A DNA stretch of 64,000 nucleotides from Bacteroidota bacterium (GTDB lineage: Bacteria; Bacteroidota; Bacteroidia; AKYH767-A; 2013-40CM-41-45): NCBI GenBank assembly GCA_016711505.1, contig JADJSV010000011.1:1-64000 (forward strand), written 5' to 3'. The notes under the pieces were generated by a model. That model ran no database searches, was not told where the DNA came from, and saw only the letters and a program-made list of their open reading frames with translations. A program made the translations under genes and the position numbers. Each line of letters begins with the position of its first letter. Position 1 is the stretch's first letter. Below are positions 1 through 8,285 of the stretch, one piece after another.

Positions 1-212
1 CCAAATAGTGGGCTTGACGAAACGGGTTGATGTTAAATTGGAAGTATAAGTGCAAACCTCTTTTGCAATTAGTTCTAAATTACTAGAAATAATTGTACTC
101 TTTTTAATTAAAATCTTGTTATCATGGATCATTGACATTGTAAACTCTGTTTTTCAAAGATGCCAATTTGTTCTAGCATAAGCAAATGGAGAACTTCATT
201 TTTTTTTTGCTT
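1..212. other. Window edge, no gene recognised
   Basis: AT-rich sequence downstream of the antitoxin gene. I see no convincing reading frame, repeat or hairpin. Confidence 0.5.
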
Positions 213-515
213 TTATAGCTTAAGAGTCAATATAAGTTGCCCGCCAAGCCCTTGCTGAATTATTTTCATGAGCGTCGAAAGCCGGATATCGGATACGTTG
301 TTCTCAATACGAGAAATGTATGACTTGTTTGTACCGCATTTATCTGCAAGCTCTTCTTGTGTCATTCCAAGTTTGGTCCGCGCTTCTTCAAGCAAAGCAC
401 CAAGACGAAATGCTTCAAATTGTTGTTCCCAAAGTTCTCGCTTTGGTTGACCTTTTTTGCCATATTTCTTATCAAGTATTTTGTCTAAGGAGGTAATCTT
501 TCTATTGTTTTTCAT
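213..515 (-). CDS. HigA-like antitoxin, XRE-family helix-turn-helix protein
   Basis: A 100-residue DNA-binding protein, probably the antitoxin of the pair formed with the gene just upstream. Residues 40-95 form a Cro/C1-type helix-turn-helix: the stretch with GMTQEELADKCGTN, then KSYISRIENN, is the typical recognition pattern. The N-terminal 35 residues are basic and rich in Lys. Its start overlaps the end of the toxin frame by 14 bases, so translation is probably coupled. Toxin first, antitoxin second is the order of higBA systems. By family knowledge the antitoxin binds the toxin and represses the shared promoter; the repression is inferred. Confidence is high for the HTH and good for the antitoxin role. 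Confidence 0.85.
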   Translation of the reverse strand: MKNNRKITSLDKILDKKYGKKGQPKRELWEQQFEAFRLGALLEEARTKLGMTQEELADKCGTNKSYISRIENNVSDIRLSTLMKIIQQGLGGQLILTLKL

Positions 516-846
516 TTTGATATTCTTCCTTTATTTTAAGTGCCTTTTGAATGTCCGTTTTTGGTGTCTTTTGTGTTTTCTTTTGAAATGCGTTTCCATG
601 AACAACTAAATTTCCTTTGTCGAAAAATGAGAAAATACGGTAAATATTACTCCCAACTTCAACACGAATTTCATAGAGTCCTTTAGTCCCTTCCAAATGT
701 TTGAAATACTTTTCTGGAACTCTTTGAGTCACTTCAATTAATTTAAGTGTCCATTCAATTTTAATTTGCACATGGTCGGATAACCCATTATAAAAATTTA
801 AGAAATAGTTCTTATAAGCTATTACTTGCCTGATTTTTTGCTGCAT
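502..846 (-). CDS. HigB/RelE-like toxin (phage Gp49-like family)
   Basis: A 114-residue protein with the layout of the Gp49/HigB group of RelE-superfamily mRNA interferases. Features visible are an N-terminal helical half (NFYNGLSDHVQIKIEWTLKL), then KHLEGTKGLYEIRVE, the strand with IYRIFSFFDKG, and VVHGNAFQKKTQKTP, where the F-x-K-K-T-x-K-T-P tail is characteristic of this family. Such toxins cut ribosome-bound mRNA; that activity is taken from the family. It overlaps the XRE-type partner by 14 bases and follows the integrase gene after about 40 bases on the same strand, so the three may be co-transcribed. A toxin-antitoxin pair beside a recombinase fits a small mobile or stabilised accessory patch. 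Confidence 0.85.
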   Translation of the reverse strand: MQQKIRQVIAYKNYFLNFYNGLSDHVQIKIEWTLKLIEVTQRVPEKYFKHLEGTKGLYEIRVEVGSNIYRIFSFFDKGNLVVHGNAFQKKTQKTPKTDIQKALKIKEEYQNEKQ

Positions 847-887
847 TGTAAAGTTAACTAATTAGACAACTAAATCAAAAAATATTT

Positions 888-2393
888 TCAAAACTCCCCC
901 AAATCATCCATCGGACTTCTCAATTGATCAAACCCCTTTAGCGTAATGTGTGTGTAAATTTCTGTGGTTTTAATGCTTTCGTGACCAAGCAGACTTTGTA
1001 TATATCGGAGGTTAGTTCCGGATTCAAGCAAATGAGTTCCAAAACTGTGTCGCAAGGTGTGAATACTGATTTTCTTTTTAATACCCGCCTTTCTGGCCGC
1101 ATCTTTTACAATCTGCTGAGCACTCCTTTTAGAATATTGACCACCATCCGCCCCTTCAAATAGCCATTCTTTCGGTTGATATTGCTGAAAATATCTCCTG
1201 AGTATTTCCAAAACTCGCTCTGATAATATGGTCACCCGGTCCTTCTTGCCTTTGCCTTGCTGTATTCTTATCTGCATTTGAACAGAATCTAAATCTTTGA
1301 TCTTTAATCCGACTATTTCACTTAGCCTCAAACCGGAAGAATATACCAGCATTACTAGCGCTCTGTGTTTGATGTTATCAATGCATTTCAAGAGTTGTTT
1401 CACTTCTTCCTGATTCAAAACCACAGGAAGTTTCTGCTCTTTCCTTGGCCTGTCTAGTAAATATATTTTCCTGTCTCCGTTTAACACACGCTCATAATAG
1501 AACTTGATTGCATTGATTGCCTGATTATGATATGATGAAGAAACTTTACGATCTACAACTAAATGCTGCATATATTTTGTGATCTGCTCTTGTGAAATAT
1601 TTTCTAACGGATGATCTTTATAATAATTACAAAATTGCTCGAAGGCCGATGAATAAACCCTTAGGGTATTTTCGCTATTGTGTAACTCTTTCAATTTTGA
1701 AATATACTCTTCAGGACATTTTTTGTAATCTTTACTACTACGATCAGATTTGTACTTCGTAATCGTACTTGCCTTTTCTATTTCATAAAGAAATTTTAAA
1801 TTCTTTCCTTTGGCAAATTCCTCCAACTCCTTTAAATAACTTTCTTGAAATGGAATACTTTGATATTTCAATTTTGAATTCCAACTGGAATAAGGATAAG
1901 ATCTCAATTTCTTAAAAATATCTTTGTCATATGAAAAGTAAATTTTTAATCTTCCATTGTTCGCTCTTACAACAAGAAACTCATCTTTTTTAATTTCTCG
2001 ATTTTCTGATGTATTTACTATAGAAATTTCTTCGTTGATCTCTATTGATAGGATACGTTCTTTAAAATAATCTTTAATTAATTCGAGATTCTTATCATAG
2101 TTTGGAATCACCCAATAGTAATTCTTCTTGTCCCAACGACTAAAGCGAAATGAAAGCATGAATCTCGTGTCGGTTTCACTTTTCGGTAACTTGACTACTA
2201 TTTTCCTGCCACTAACAATTATCGAAACATTTCTATGTTTATTTGCATGATCCACTTCCGGATCATTCTTGGTATTTTGTGGATCTAAGTTTTGTTGAAT
2301 CGGTTCCTTTGCAGAAATAATCTCAATATCCGGGCACCGTTGCTTTAATTCTGCAAATGCCTCTTTAGTATAAGGAATATGCCAGCTCTTCAT
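888..2393 (-). CDS. Tyrosine recombinase (site-specific integrase) with a long N-terminal extension
   Basis: A 501-residue tyrosine recombinase. The catalytic set is complete: R356 in SSGLRLSEI, Lys in GKGKKDR near 381-385, H445 and R448 in HTLRHS, H471 in LGHES and the nucleophile Y480 in TTEIYTH. The SAM-like core-binding domain covers about residues 225-310. The first 205 residues are unusual for XerC/D-type enzymes of about 300 residues: they hold two units of the pattern RWDKKNYYWVIP (86-97) and SSWNSKLKYQSIP (169-181), each preceding a short helix. These resemble HARP/SMARCAL-like single motifs seen in many Bacteroidota integrases; that is a resemblance by eye only. The insert typical of integron integrases between the second Arg/Lys patch and HxxR is absent, so I do not call it IntI. 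Confidence 0.93.
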   Translation of the reverse strand: MKSWHIPYTKEAFAELKQRCPDIEIISAKEPIQQNLDPQNTKNDPEVDHANKHRNVSIIVSGRKIVVKLPKSETDTRFMLSFRFSRWDKKNYYWVIPNYDKNLELIKDYFKERILSIEINEEISIVNTSENREIKKDEFLVVRANNGRLKIYFSYDKDIFKKLRSYPYSSWNSKLKYQSIPFQESYLKELEEFAKGKNLKFLYEIEKASTITKYKSDRSSKDYKKCPEEYISKLKELHNSENTLRVYSSAFEQFCNYYKDHPLENISQEQITKYMQHLVVDRKVSSSYHNQAINAIKFYYERVLNGDRKIYLLDRPRKEQKLPVVLNQEEVKQLLKCIDNIKHRALVMLVYSSGLRLSEIVGLKIKDLDSVQMQIRIQQGKGKKDRVTILSERVLEILRRYFQQYQPKEWLFEGADGGQYSKRSAQQIVKDAARKAGIKKKISIHTLRHSFGTHLLESGTNLRYIQSLLGHESIKTTEIYTHITLKGFDQLRSPMDDLGEF

Positions 2394-2637
2394 TGTAGCA
2401 CTCCATTTCGCACCGGTTATTTCTTTGATCAGTTGAGTCGACTCTTTCGAATTCGGAAATTCTACTTTTATCCTTTTTCATTCTTATGAATGATTGAACT
2501 TGCTTTCATCATAATATCTTTTTAATGTGAAGATATTTATGAATGAAGCTCCTTCGCGATTTGAAACCGAATTTTGTATTTTAATAAACAGCTTTTAAAA
2601 AATGTAAATGTTTTTCAAAATAATCAATGATAGATAT
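2394..2637. other. Intergenic, integrase upstream region
   Basis: No gene or clear repeat is visible. The integrase promoter must lie here, but I could not single out a convincing TAnnTTTG box. Confidence 0.4.
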
Positions 2638-2684
2638 TTCCCGCAGAGTTCCGCGGATTTTCGCAGACAAAAACACAGATAAGC
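2638..2684. repeat. Dispersed CGCAGA-type repeat, copy 1
   Basis: Contains CCCGCAGAGTTCCGCGGATT followed by TTCGCAGAC and then AAAAACACAGATAA. It belongs to the family built from CGCAGA/TCTGCG words that recurs near 23.0, 23.2, 23.27, 27.5, 29.4, 31.05, 35.5 and 35.6 kb. Confidence 0.8.
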
Positions 2685-2802
2685 TATGTATTAATTTTCG
2701 GAATTATGGAGCACTAACGGAGTAGTGTTTTAAGAAATGTTACTCCACACTTATGTGTCTTCATTCTTTCTGAATCTCAAAATACACTTCAATTGCCGAG
2801 AT

Positions 2803-3050
2803 CAGCCCCGTAGGGGCGACCTGTTTGTAGAAAAAATGTGACATAGGTTTTATTTAGCCCTGTAGGGGCGACCTGTGAATTGCAAGACCGGTAAATCAAA
2901 CGAATATAGATTACAAACAACCAATATTATATTTTCAAAAATATTGAATGCAAAAAAAAAACATGAATCGACAAATCACAGGTCGCCCCTACGGGGCTAA
3001 AAAAAATGACGTCTCTATTTGCTACAAAAAGGTCGCCCTTACAGGGCTAA
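2803..3050. repeat. Cluster of four CCCGTAGGGGCGACCTG palindromic repeats, two in each orientation
   Basis: Four copies of a roughly 20-base unit are seen. AGCCCCGTAGGGGCGACCTG starts at 2804 and AGCCCTGTAGGGGCGACCTG at 2855. The inverse complements are CAGGTCGCCCCTACGGGGCT from 2979 and GGTCGCCCTTACAGGGCT from 3031. Each unit has an internal palindrome (CCCCTACGGGG), and the copies with CTGT carry a compensating pair change, which keeps the stem. The outward and inward pairs could also form a 250-base stem. This looks like a REP-type element cluster between the integrase and lysA; no transposase for it is present here. Confidence 0.85.
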
Positions 3051-3201
3051 AATTGAAAATAAATTCGAAGCGATAGAAGAGATCTGATTATTTTTCCAGG
3101 CTTCTTTCCTATATTAACCATTTTATATTTTATCGTTTGCAATGTTTATAATTTCATTTTATTTCTATTTTACCATTCCTCTTTAAACCTACTTTTACCT
3201 C

Positions 3202-4425
3202 ATGAATTTCGAAGAAAATTATCCCGTCCTCAAAAGTGCCGACCTTGTTAAACTTACCGAAGAATTCGGTAGCCCGCTTTATGTGTATCATGCGGAAACC
3301 ATAAAACGACAATATGAACGAATCACAAATGCATTCAGCAATGTGTCGCTCAAAATAAAATATGCTTGCAAAGCGCTGACGAATGTACAAGTGCTGAAAT
3401 ATGTACACAGCCTCGGGGCAGGACTTGATGCTGTATCTATTGAAGAAGCAATCATCGGGATCAAAGCGGGATTTACACCGAAGGAAATTCTGTTTACACC
3501 GAATGGAGTAGCTTTCGATGAGATCAAACAAGCTGTTGATATGGGACTTGTTATCAATATCGACAACATTTCTGTACTCGAACAATTCGGACATGAGTAT
3601 GAAGGTCGTGTTCCTTGTTGCATCCGGCTTAATCCGCACATTGCAGCAGGAGGAAACTCACACATTCAAACCGGACATATCGATTCTAAATTCGGAATTT
3701 CTATTCATCAGCTCAGACATGTTTTACGAATTGTGACTTCATGCAAAATGAAAGTGAACGGACTGCATATTCATACCGGTTCGGAAATTCTTGACAGTTC
3801 TGTTTTCTTACGTGTTGCTGAATTGATGTTCGAAGAAGCAAAACAATTTCCGGATCTTGAATTTATTGATTTCGGAAGTGGATTCAAAGTCGCATACAAA
3901 GAAGGCGACTATACAACAGACATTGAAGAACTCGCAAGTGAATTTACATTGCTCTTCAATAATTTCTGTACCGACTATGGCAAAAAACTTGAACTGTGGT
4001 TTGAACCGGGAAAATTTCTCGTCAGTGAAGCCGGCGTTCTGCTTACTCAAGTCAACACTGTTAAACAAACGATGTCAACTGTTTTCGCCGGCGTTAACTC
4101 CGGACAAAATCATTTGATCCGGCCAATGTTTTACGATGCATATCATCATATAATCAATATCAGTAATCCAACCGGAAAACAAAGACTCTATACTGTTGTC
4201 GGTTACATCTGCGAAACGGATACGTTCGGTTGGGATCGCAAAATGGCCGAAGTCCGCGAAGGTGACATTCTTGCCATCCTCAATGCCGGCGCTTACGGTT
4301 TCTCAATGAGCAACAATTACAATTCCCGCCTCCGTCCCGCCGAAGTCATGATAGAAAACGGAAAAGCGAGATTGATAAGGAGGAGGGAGACGGTGGAGGA
4401 TCTTCTCAAGACCCAGATCATGTAG
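3202..4425 (+). CDS. lysA: Diaminopimelate decarboxylase
   Basis: A 407-residue PLP-dependent decarboxylase that converts meso-diaminopimelate to L-lysine, the last step of lysine synthesis in the cytoplasm. The PLP-binding lysine is K57 in KYACKAL. The alanine-racemase-fold barrel follows, with the HIHTGSE glycine-rich loop, the phosphate-binding EPGKFLV segment, CETDTFG (the active-site Cys motif from the other subunit, usually CESxD) and GAYGFSMSNNYNSR near the C-terminus. Length fits the family. An imperfect TAnnTTTG-like box (TACTTTTA) ends a few bases before the ATG, so the leader would be very short. A hairpin follows the gene. Other group IV decarboxylases, such as carboxynorspermidine decarboxylase, are less likely. 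Confidence 0.93.
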   Translation: MNFEENYPVLKSADLVKLTEEFGSPLYVYHAETIKRQYERITNAFSNVSLKIKYACKALTNVQVLKYVHSLGAGLDAVSIEEAIIGIKAGFTPKEILFTPNGVAFDEIKQAVDMGLVINIDNISVLEQFGHEYEGRVPCCIRLNPHIAAGGNSHIQTGHIDSKFGISIHQLRHVLRIVTSCKMKVNGLHIHTGSEILDSSVFLRVAELMFEEAKQFPDLEFIDFGSGFKVAYKEGDYTTDIEELASEFTLLFNNFCTDYGKKLELWFEPGKFLVSEAGVLLTQVNTVKQTMSTVFAGVNSGQNHLIRPMFYDAYHHIINISNPTGKQRLYTVVGYICETDTFGWDRKMAEVREGDILAILNAGAYGFSMSNNYNSRLRPAEVMIENGKARLIRRRETVEDLLKTQIM

Positions 4426-4444
4426 GGCATTGATTATGAGTATT

Positions 4445-4504
4445 GTTGCAGGTTCCAAGTTACAGGTTTCAGGTTGCGACAACCTGAAACCTGTAACCTG
4501 CAAC
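4445..4504. repeat. Palindromic hairpin repeat between lysA and lutB
   Basis: The inner arms TTACAGGTTTCAGGTTG (4460-4476) and CAACCTGAAACCTGTAA (4480-4496) are perfectly complementary around a 3-base loop. Outer GTTGCAGGTT and AACCTGCAAC extend the stem with one bulge. The arm is made of the reiterated word CAGGTT(T/C). It could act as a 3' hairpin for lysA, but it has no T-tract. Confidence 0.9.
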
Positions 4505-4583
4505 ATACACTCTGTATACCCGAGTCAAATTCCTTTTAATTTTCCGTCCAACCTTCAACCCTATTGCTTAATTTCGCCTACCA

Positions 4584-5954
4584 ATGTCCCTCCACTCCGA
4601 ACAATTTCTCATAGACGCCGAAGACCGCGTGTTCAATAAAGAACATCGAAGGAAACTGGCGTTTAATATTCTTCAGTACGATAAAAAAGTTGTTGACGGA
4701 AAACTTCAGTACGACGATTTTGAAACTGCTCGTCAACGGGCAGCGATGCTGAAGTGGAAGGTGATGGAAAATCTCGATAAATATTTAACTGAGTTCGAAT
4801 CGAATTTTTCTAAACGCGGAGGCAAAGTGATCTGGGCACAGGATGCTGATGAAGCGATATCTGAAATGATGCGCATCATGAAACATGCTAAAGCGAAAAC
4901 TGTCGTTAAAGCAAAGTCGATGACTACTGAAGAGATTCATGTCAACGAAGCACTCACTGCTGAAAATATTGAATCGCTCGAAACAGATCTTGGTGAATTC
5001 ATCGTTCAATTACGCAATGAATCTCCTTATCACATTGTAACTCCTGCAATGCATCTTTCAAAAGAAGATGTTGCAAAAACATTCAACGAAAAATTTAAAC
5101 TTCCGCTTACAAGTACTCCTAAAGAGATCACTGCTTTCGTAAGAGAAAAATTGCGAGAGAAATATCAGATCGCTGATGTTGGAATTACAGGCGCAAACTT
5201 TTTAATTGCAGATTCCGGTTCTGTTTGTGTAACTGAAAACGAAGGCAATGCTTTAATGTCAATTGCTTTTCCTAAAATTCAGATCGCAATTGTTGGAATT
5301 GAAAAAATTATACCGACACTTACTGATCTCGATCTTTTCTGGCCTTTGCTTGCAACACATGGTACAGGACAAAATATAACTGTTTACAATTCTATTTCTA
5401 CCGGTCCTCGACAAGACGGTGAGTTGGATGGTCCGGATGAGATGTATGTTATTCTTCTTGACAATGGCCGCACGCAATTGCTCGCACAACAAGAGCAACG
5501 TCAGGCATTATCCTGTATTCGTTGCGGTGCATGTCTGAACGGTTGTCCGATTTACAAAGGAGTAGGAGGGCATGCATACGGTTCAACTTACAGCGGACCG
5601 ATTGGTTCTATCATCACTCCGCATTACAAAGGTATGGAAGAGTTCAAGCATTTGAGTTATGCTTCATCTCTATGCGGAAAGTGTACAGAAGTTTGTCCGG
5701 TGAAGATTGATTTGCATAAATTACTCCTGTATAATCGCCGCGATTCTGTTGAACAAAAATTAAATCCATTCTCCGAAAAATTTATTTTTACGATATGGAA
5801 AAAAGCAATGCTGAACAGAAGTCTGATGAATGGCGGCGGATCGAGAATAAAAAACTTTTTCTTAAGAAACTTTTTCCGTTCCAAATGGGGCGAAAGACGC
5901 GAATTGCCGGAAGTGGCACCGAAGTCGTTTAATGAGATGTGGAGAAATAAGTAA
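4584..5954 (+). CDS. lutB: LutB-like LUD-domain iron-sulfur protein (lactate utilisation type)
   Basis: A 456-residue protein of the LutB/YkgF family, the Fe-S subunit of the LutABC complex that oxidises L-lactate to pyruvate in the cytoplasm. Residues about 70-300 are the LUD domain (DVGITGANFLIADSGSVC, ENEGNALMS, GTGQNITVYNS). They are followed by two 4Fe-4S motifs: CIRCGACLNGCP from residue 311 and LCGKCTEVCPV near 364. The C-terminal tail (SFNEMWRNK) is typical. No lutA or lutC is adjacent, so either they lie elsewhere or the protein works with other partners in this lineage. The TAA stop lies inside the first word of the repeat that follows. Confidence 0.9.
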   Translation: MSLHSEQFLIDAEDRVFNKEHRRKLAFNILQYDKKVVDGKLQYDDFETARQRAAMLKWKVMENLDKYLTEFESNFSKRGGKVIWAQDADEAISEMMRIMKHAKAKTVVKAKSMTTEEIHVNEALTAENIESLETDLGEFIVQLRNESPYHIVTPAMHLSKEDVAKTFNEKFKLPLTSTPKEITAFVREKLREKYQIADVGITGANFLIADSGSVCVTENEGNALMSIAFPKIQIAIVGIEKIIPTLTDLDLFWPLLATHGTGQNITVYNSISTGPRQDGELDGPDEMYVILLDNGRTQLLAQQEQRQALSCIRCGACLNGCPIYKGVGGHAYGSTYSGPIGSIITPHYKGMEEFKHLSYASSLCGKCTEVCPVKIDLHKLLLYNRRDSVEQKLNPFSEKFIFTIWKKAMLNRSLMNGGGSRIKNFFLRNFFRSKWGERRELPEVAPKSFNEMWRNK

Positions 5955-6189
5955 GTAGTAAGTGGTAAGTAGTGAATAGCACTACCAAAGTTTATCCTCT
6001 GCGTTGCTATATACAAAGGTTTAGGCTATGACAAAATTTTCATTGCACTTTTCGCCACTCTTTACTCACTAAAATGAAATATGCAATTGAATCCATTTTA
6101 CCTTTGCAACTCAGCACTCACCAGAATTATAAATGCACTTAAATCTATGTAACCTTTGCAACTCACCACTTACCACTCACTACTCACCA
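5948..6189. repeat. Inverted-repeat-bounded element of the GTAAGTAGTGAGTGG family, copy 1
   Basis: The left arm is made of AGTAAGTAGTAAGTGGTAAG and TAGTGAATAGCAC, the right arm of CAACTCACCACTTACCACTC and ACTACTCACC. They face each other about 170 bases apart. The left arm starts at, and supplies, the TAA stop of the LutB gene. Two more copies of the family sit between rnc and the IPExxxVDY gene, and between nrdB and nrdA. The interior holds a further partial CAACTCAGCACTCACC word. Confidence 0.85.
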
Positions 6190-6222
6190 AAAAAAAAGCC
6201 CACCCCCCGGCAGACTTTTTCA
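6189..6222 (-). terminator. Terminator-like sequence after the small unknown gene
   Basis: Read on the minus strand, AAAGTCTGCC, a G-rich loop and GGGC are followed by a run of nine T. The stem is short and imperfect, but the position just after the stop codon and the T-run support termination. Confidence 0.5.
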
Positions 6223-6243
6223 TTTTCATGTATTCAGAATCTC

Positions 6244-6639
6244 TTATTGAAAACTCAGTCTCTGATTTCTTTCGGCTAGTAATTGCATGATCACTTTGTA
6301 ATCTGCAAGTGATACCGGACGAACGTTCAGGATCTGGTCTACTTCGACATGTTGTGCAATGCGGCGACATGTTTCTTTGTCGTAGCGATCGAAAGCACTT
6401 TTATATGCATTCATCTGTTCTTGCGGAATGAAGAAAAATTCTACTTCTGCTTTTTCCAGATTGTATTTATTGATAACGATTCCCGGTTCTTTACGTCCGT
6501 CTCTGAATGAAAACATGCTGTAAACATGTATGAAGTCTTGTATCTCAATTGTTGTCATGTGTGGGTTGTTGTTGAATTGTTTAACGAAAGTAGGTCTGAA
6601 GCTGTCCCTCATCAATTTCGTTTGGTAAACACCGAACAA
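6244..6639 (-). CDS. Conserved-looking small protein of unknown function
   Basis: I do not recognise this 131-residue protein. It has no signal peptide or membrane segment. It alternates short strands and helices and carries a hydrophobic strand EVEFFFIPQEQ in the middle. The composition is mixed-charge and typical of a folded cytoplasmic protein. A second in-frame Met follows eight residues after the first, so the start is uncertain. It is transcribed alone, convergent with the LutB gene, and a terminator-like sequence follows the stop. The reading frame, codon use and isolated position suggest a real gene, but no role can be inferred. Confidence 0.6.
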   Translation of the reverse strand: MFGVYQTKLMRDSFRPTFVKQFNNNPHMTTIEIQDFIHVYSMFSFRDGRKEPGIVINKYNLEKAEVEFFFIPQEQMNAYKSAFDRYDKETCRRIAQHVEVDQILNVRPVSLADYKVIMQLLAERNQRLSFQ

Positions 6640-6930
6640 TGATGGATGAATGGGAGTCAGGCTTTGGTTATTGGATTTTGTTGATGCTTGAAATAATTAA
6701 AAAAACATTCCACAGTTAGGAATAATGGGCTTTTAAACATGAATTTAATGGATTTCCGCGATTACCGGCATTTTGACCTCTGAATTAAAAGATAAATTAA
6801 TGGGTTTCAGGATTTTGTCGATTTAAAAAATTGCGATAAATCTTATAATCCCGCTTTAGTTAAAAATAATCTTCCCTGTAATCCCATTAATCCATTAAAT
6901 CCTGGTCAAATCCTGGTCCTAAATCAAAGT
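6640..6930. other. Intergenic, reiterated AATCC/GGATT words
   Basis: No gene is seen. Near 6870-6920 the words TAATCCCATTAATCC, ATTAAATCCTGG and TCAAATCCTGGTCC repeat with variation, like a degraded member of the reiterated-word repeats found elsewhere in the window. Confidence 0.5.
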
Positions 6931-6965
6931 AAAAAACCCGCGGGCTGCGTTCCCTCGGGTTTTTA
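6931..6965. terminator. Bidirectional rho-independent terminator
   Basis: AAAACCCG and CGGGTTTT form a stem around a 15-base loop, with A-runs before and T-runs after, so it can act on both strands. It lies downstream of the PAS-LuxR pair on the minus strand. Confidence 0.75.
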
Positions 6966-7185
6966 TAAAAAGGTTAGAGAAAAATTGAACTAATGTGAAA
7001 AGCTGCCACAAATATGGGACATATTAACTACATACCCTATACCTACTACTAGTAGTATTTCACATCATTTTTATGCGATTTTTGGGCATTATTCCATATA
7101 ATTACGTTGAATTTATACTAATAAGTTGATTATTAATAGAGTAGAATGTTTGCTTGAGAGAAGTTTGTCTCTCCACTTTCGGAAA

Positions 7186-8244
7186 TTATTTACTGGTATA
7201 GTAAATCCTGATCAGCCCGGCTAAATTCTTCGCCTCGAGTTTTTTCATGATCTGTTTCCGATGAAGATTTATTGTATGGATACTTATATTCAGCTTTTTC
7301 GAAATTTCAACTGATGAATGTTCTTCAACGATCAGATCCAGAATTTCAAGTTCGCGTGACGACAGATTTTTGAATGCTTGCTTTGGAGAATTCTCTTCCA
7401 ACTCCTCACGTAATTTTTTCAGATAATCCAGTTCGACGTATGTTTTACCATCAATCACTTTTATGTTTCCTGCTTTCTGTTCCGAGATCTTTTGATTCAT
7501 TAAATTCTGGTCGATCAATCGGAATGATCCAAAAATAAGTTTGATCCGGCCTTCTTCGTCACGTTCTAGTACATTTGAATCAGTATCAACTGATACATAT
7601 TCACCTTTTGAATTTTTTATCCGGAAGGTATTTGTGTATTCAACATGATCATACAAAGCACCTAATTTATTTTTCATTATCACCCATTCGTTGTGACTTG
7701 CAAATAATTTAGTAATATCATCAGGATGTACAATAGAAAAAAGAAATAACCACCCACCAAGATTGAAATGAATAGGCTGCCATCCAAGTATTGTTCTAAC
7801 AGAATCACTTGTGAAGGCATATCTTCCGGTTTGAATATTGGTCATAAACCACACAGCATCATTCCTACTATTCATTGCCCTTAGAATACTTTCTTCAAAT
7901 AAATTATTTTTTAATAATTCACCGTTTTTTTCCGGATAAAGTAATATTAAAACCTTTCCAACTTTAAAATTTACATTCCAGATATTAAATGCGATAAATG
8001 AAATTTTCTCTGATGAATTCGAAAAATTAAATTTCTCAGTAGAAACACAAATTAAATTATTGCTGAGAGCTGAATCAATTGATTTTTTTACACCCGTACT
8101 TACTAAAGAATTTAAATTTAATGCACTCTTATCCTTTCTATTGTAACCTGATGAAGTCAGAAAGTGATCATTTGCATAAACAACCTTTCCTTCAGGATTT
8201 AAAATAAGAACTTTTTCCTCGGTAAAGGATAAAACTTCTTTCAT
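7186..8244 (-). CDS. PAS domain and LuxR-type HTH transcriptional regulator, paralogue A
   Basis: A 352-residue cytoplasmic regulator. Residues 1-105 read as a PAS domain (KVLILNPEGKVVYANDHFL). Residues about 125-245 form a second PAS domain with its PAC end (SVRTILGWQPIHF, VHPDDITKLF, FRIKNSKGEYVSVDT). The last 65 residues are a LuxR/GerE helix-turn-helix (LSSRELEILDLIVEEHSS, EISKKLNISIHTINLHRKQI). There is no receiver, histidine kinase or membrane domain, so it would sense a ligand or redox state through its PAS domains and bind DNA directly; that is inferred from the architecture. It lies 41 bases after a paralogue with the same order of domains, so the pair arose by tandem duplication and is probably one operon. 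Confidence 0.9.
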   Translation of the reverse strand: MKEVLSFTEEKVLILNPEGKVVYANDHFLTSSGYNRKDKSALNLNSLVSTGVKKSIDSALSNNLICVSTEKFNFSNSSEKISFIAFNIWNVNFKVGKVLILLYPEKNGELLKNNLFEESILRAMNSRNDAVWFMTNIQTGRYAFTSDSVRTILGWQPIHFNLGGWLFLFSIVHPDDITKLFASHNEWVIMKNKLGALYDHVEYTNTFRIKNSKGEYVSVDTDSNVLERDEEGRIKLIFGSFRLIDQNLMNQKISEQKAGNIKVIDGKTYVELDYLKKLREELEENSPKQAFKNLSSRELEILDLIVEEHSSVEISKKLNISIHTINLHRKQIMKKLEAKNLAGLIRIYYTSK

Positions 8245-8285
8245 TGAAAAATATAATCTTTAAGCGAATACATAAAAATACTTTG

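Noticed and set aside
888..2393. Integron integrase (IntI)
   Set aside because: The end of the protein resembles IntI, but the additional domain before HxxR is missing and no attC-like cassette array with promoterless genes follows.
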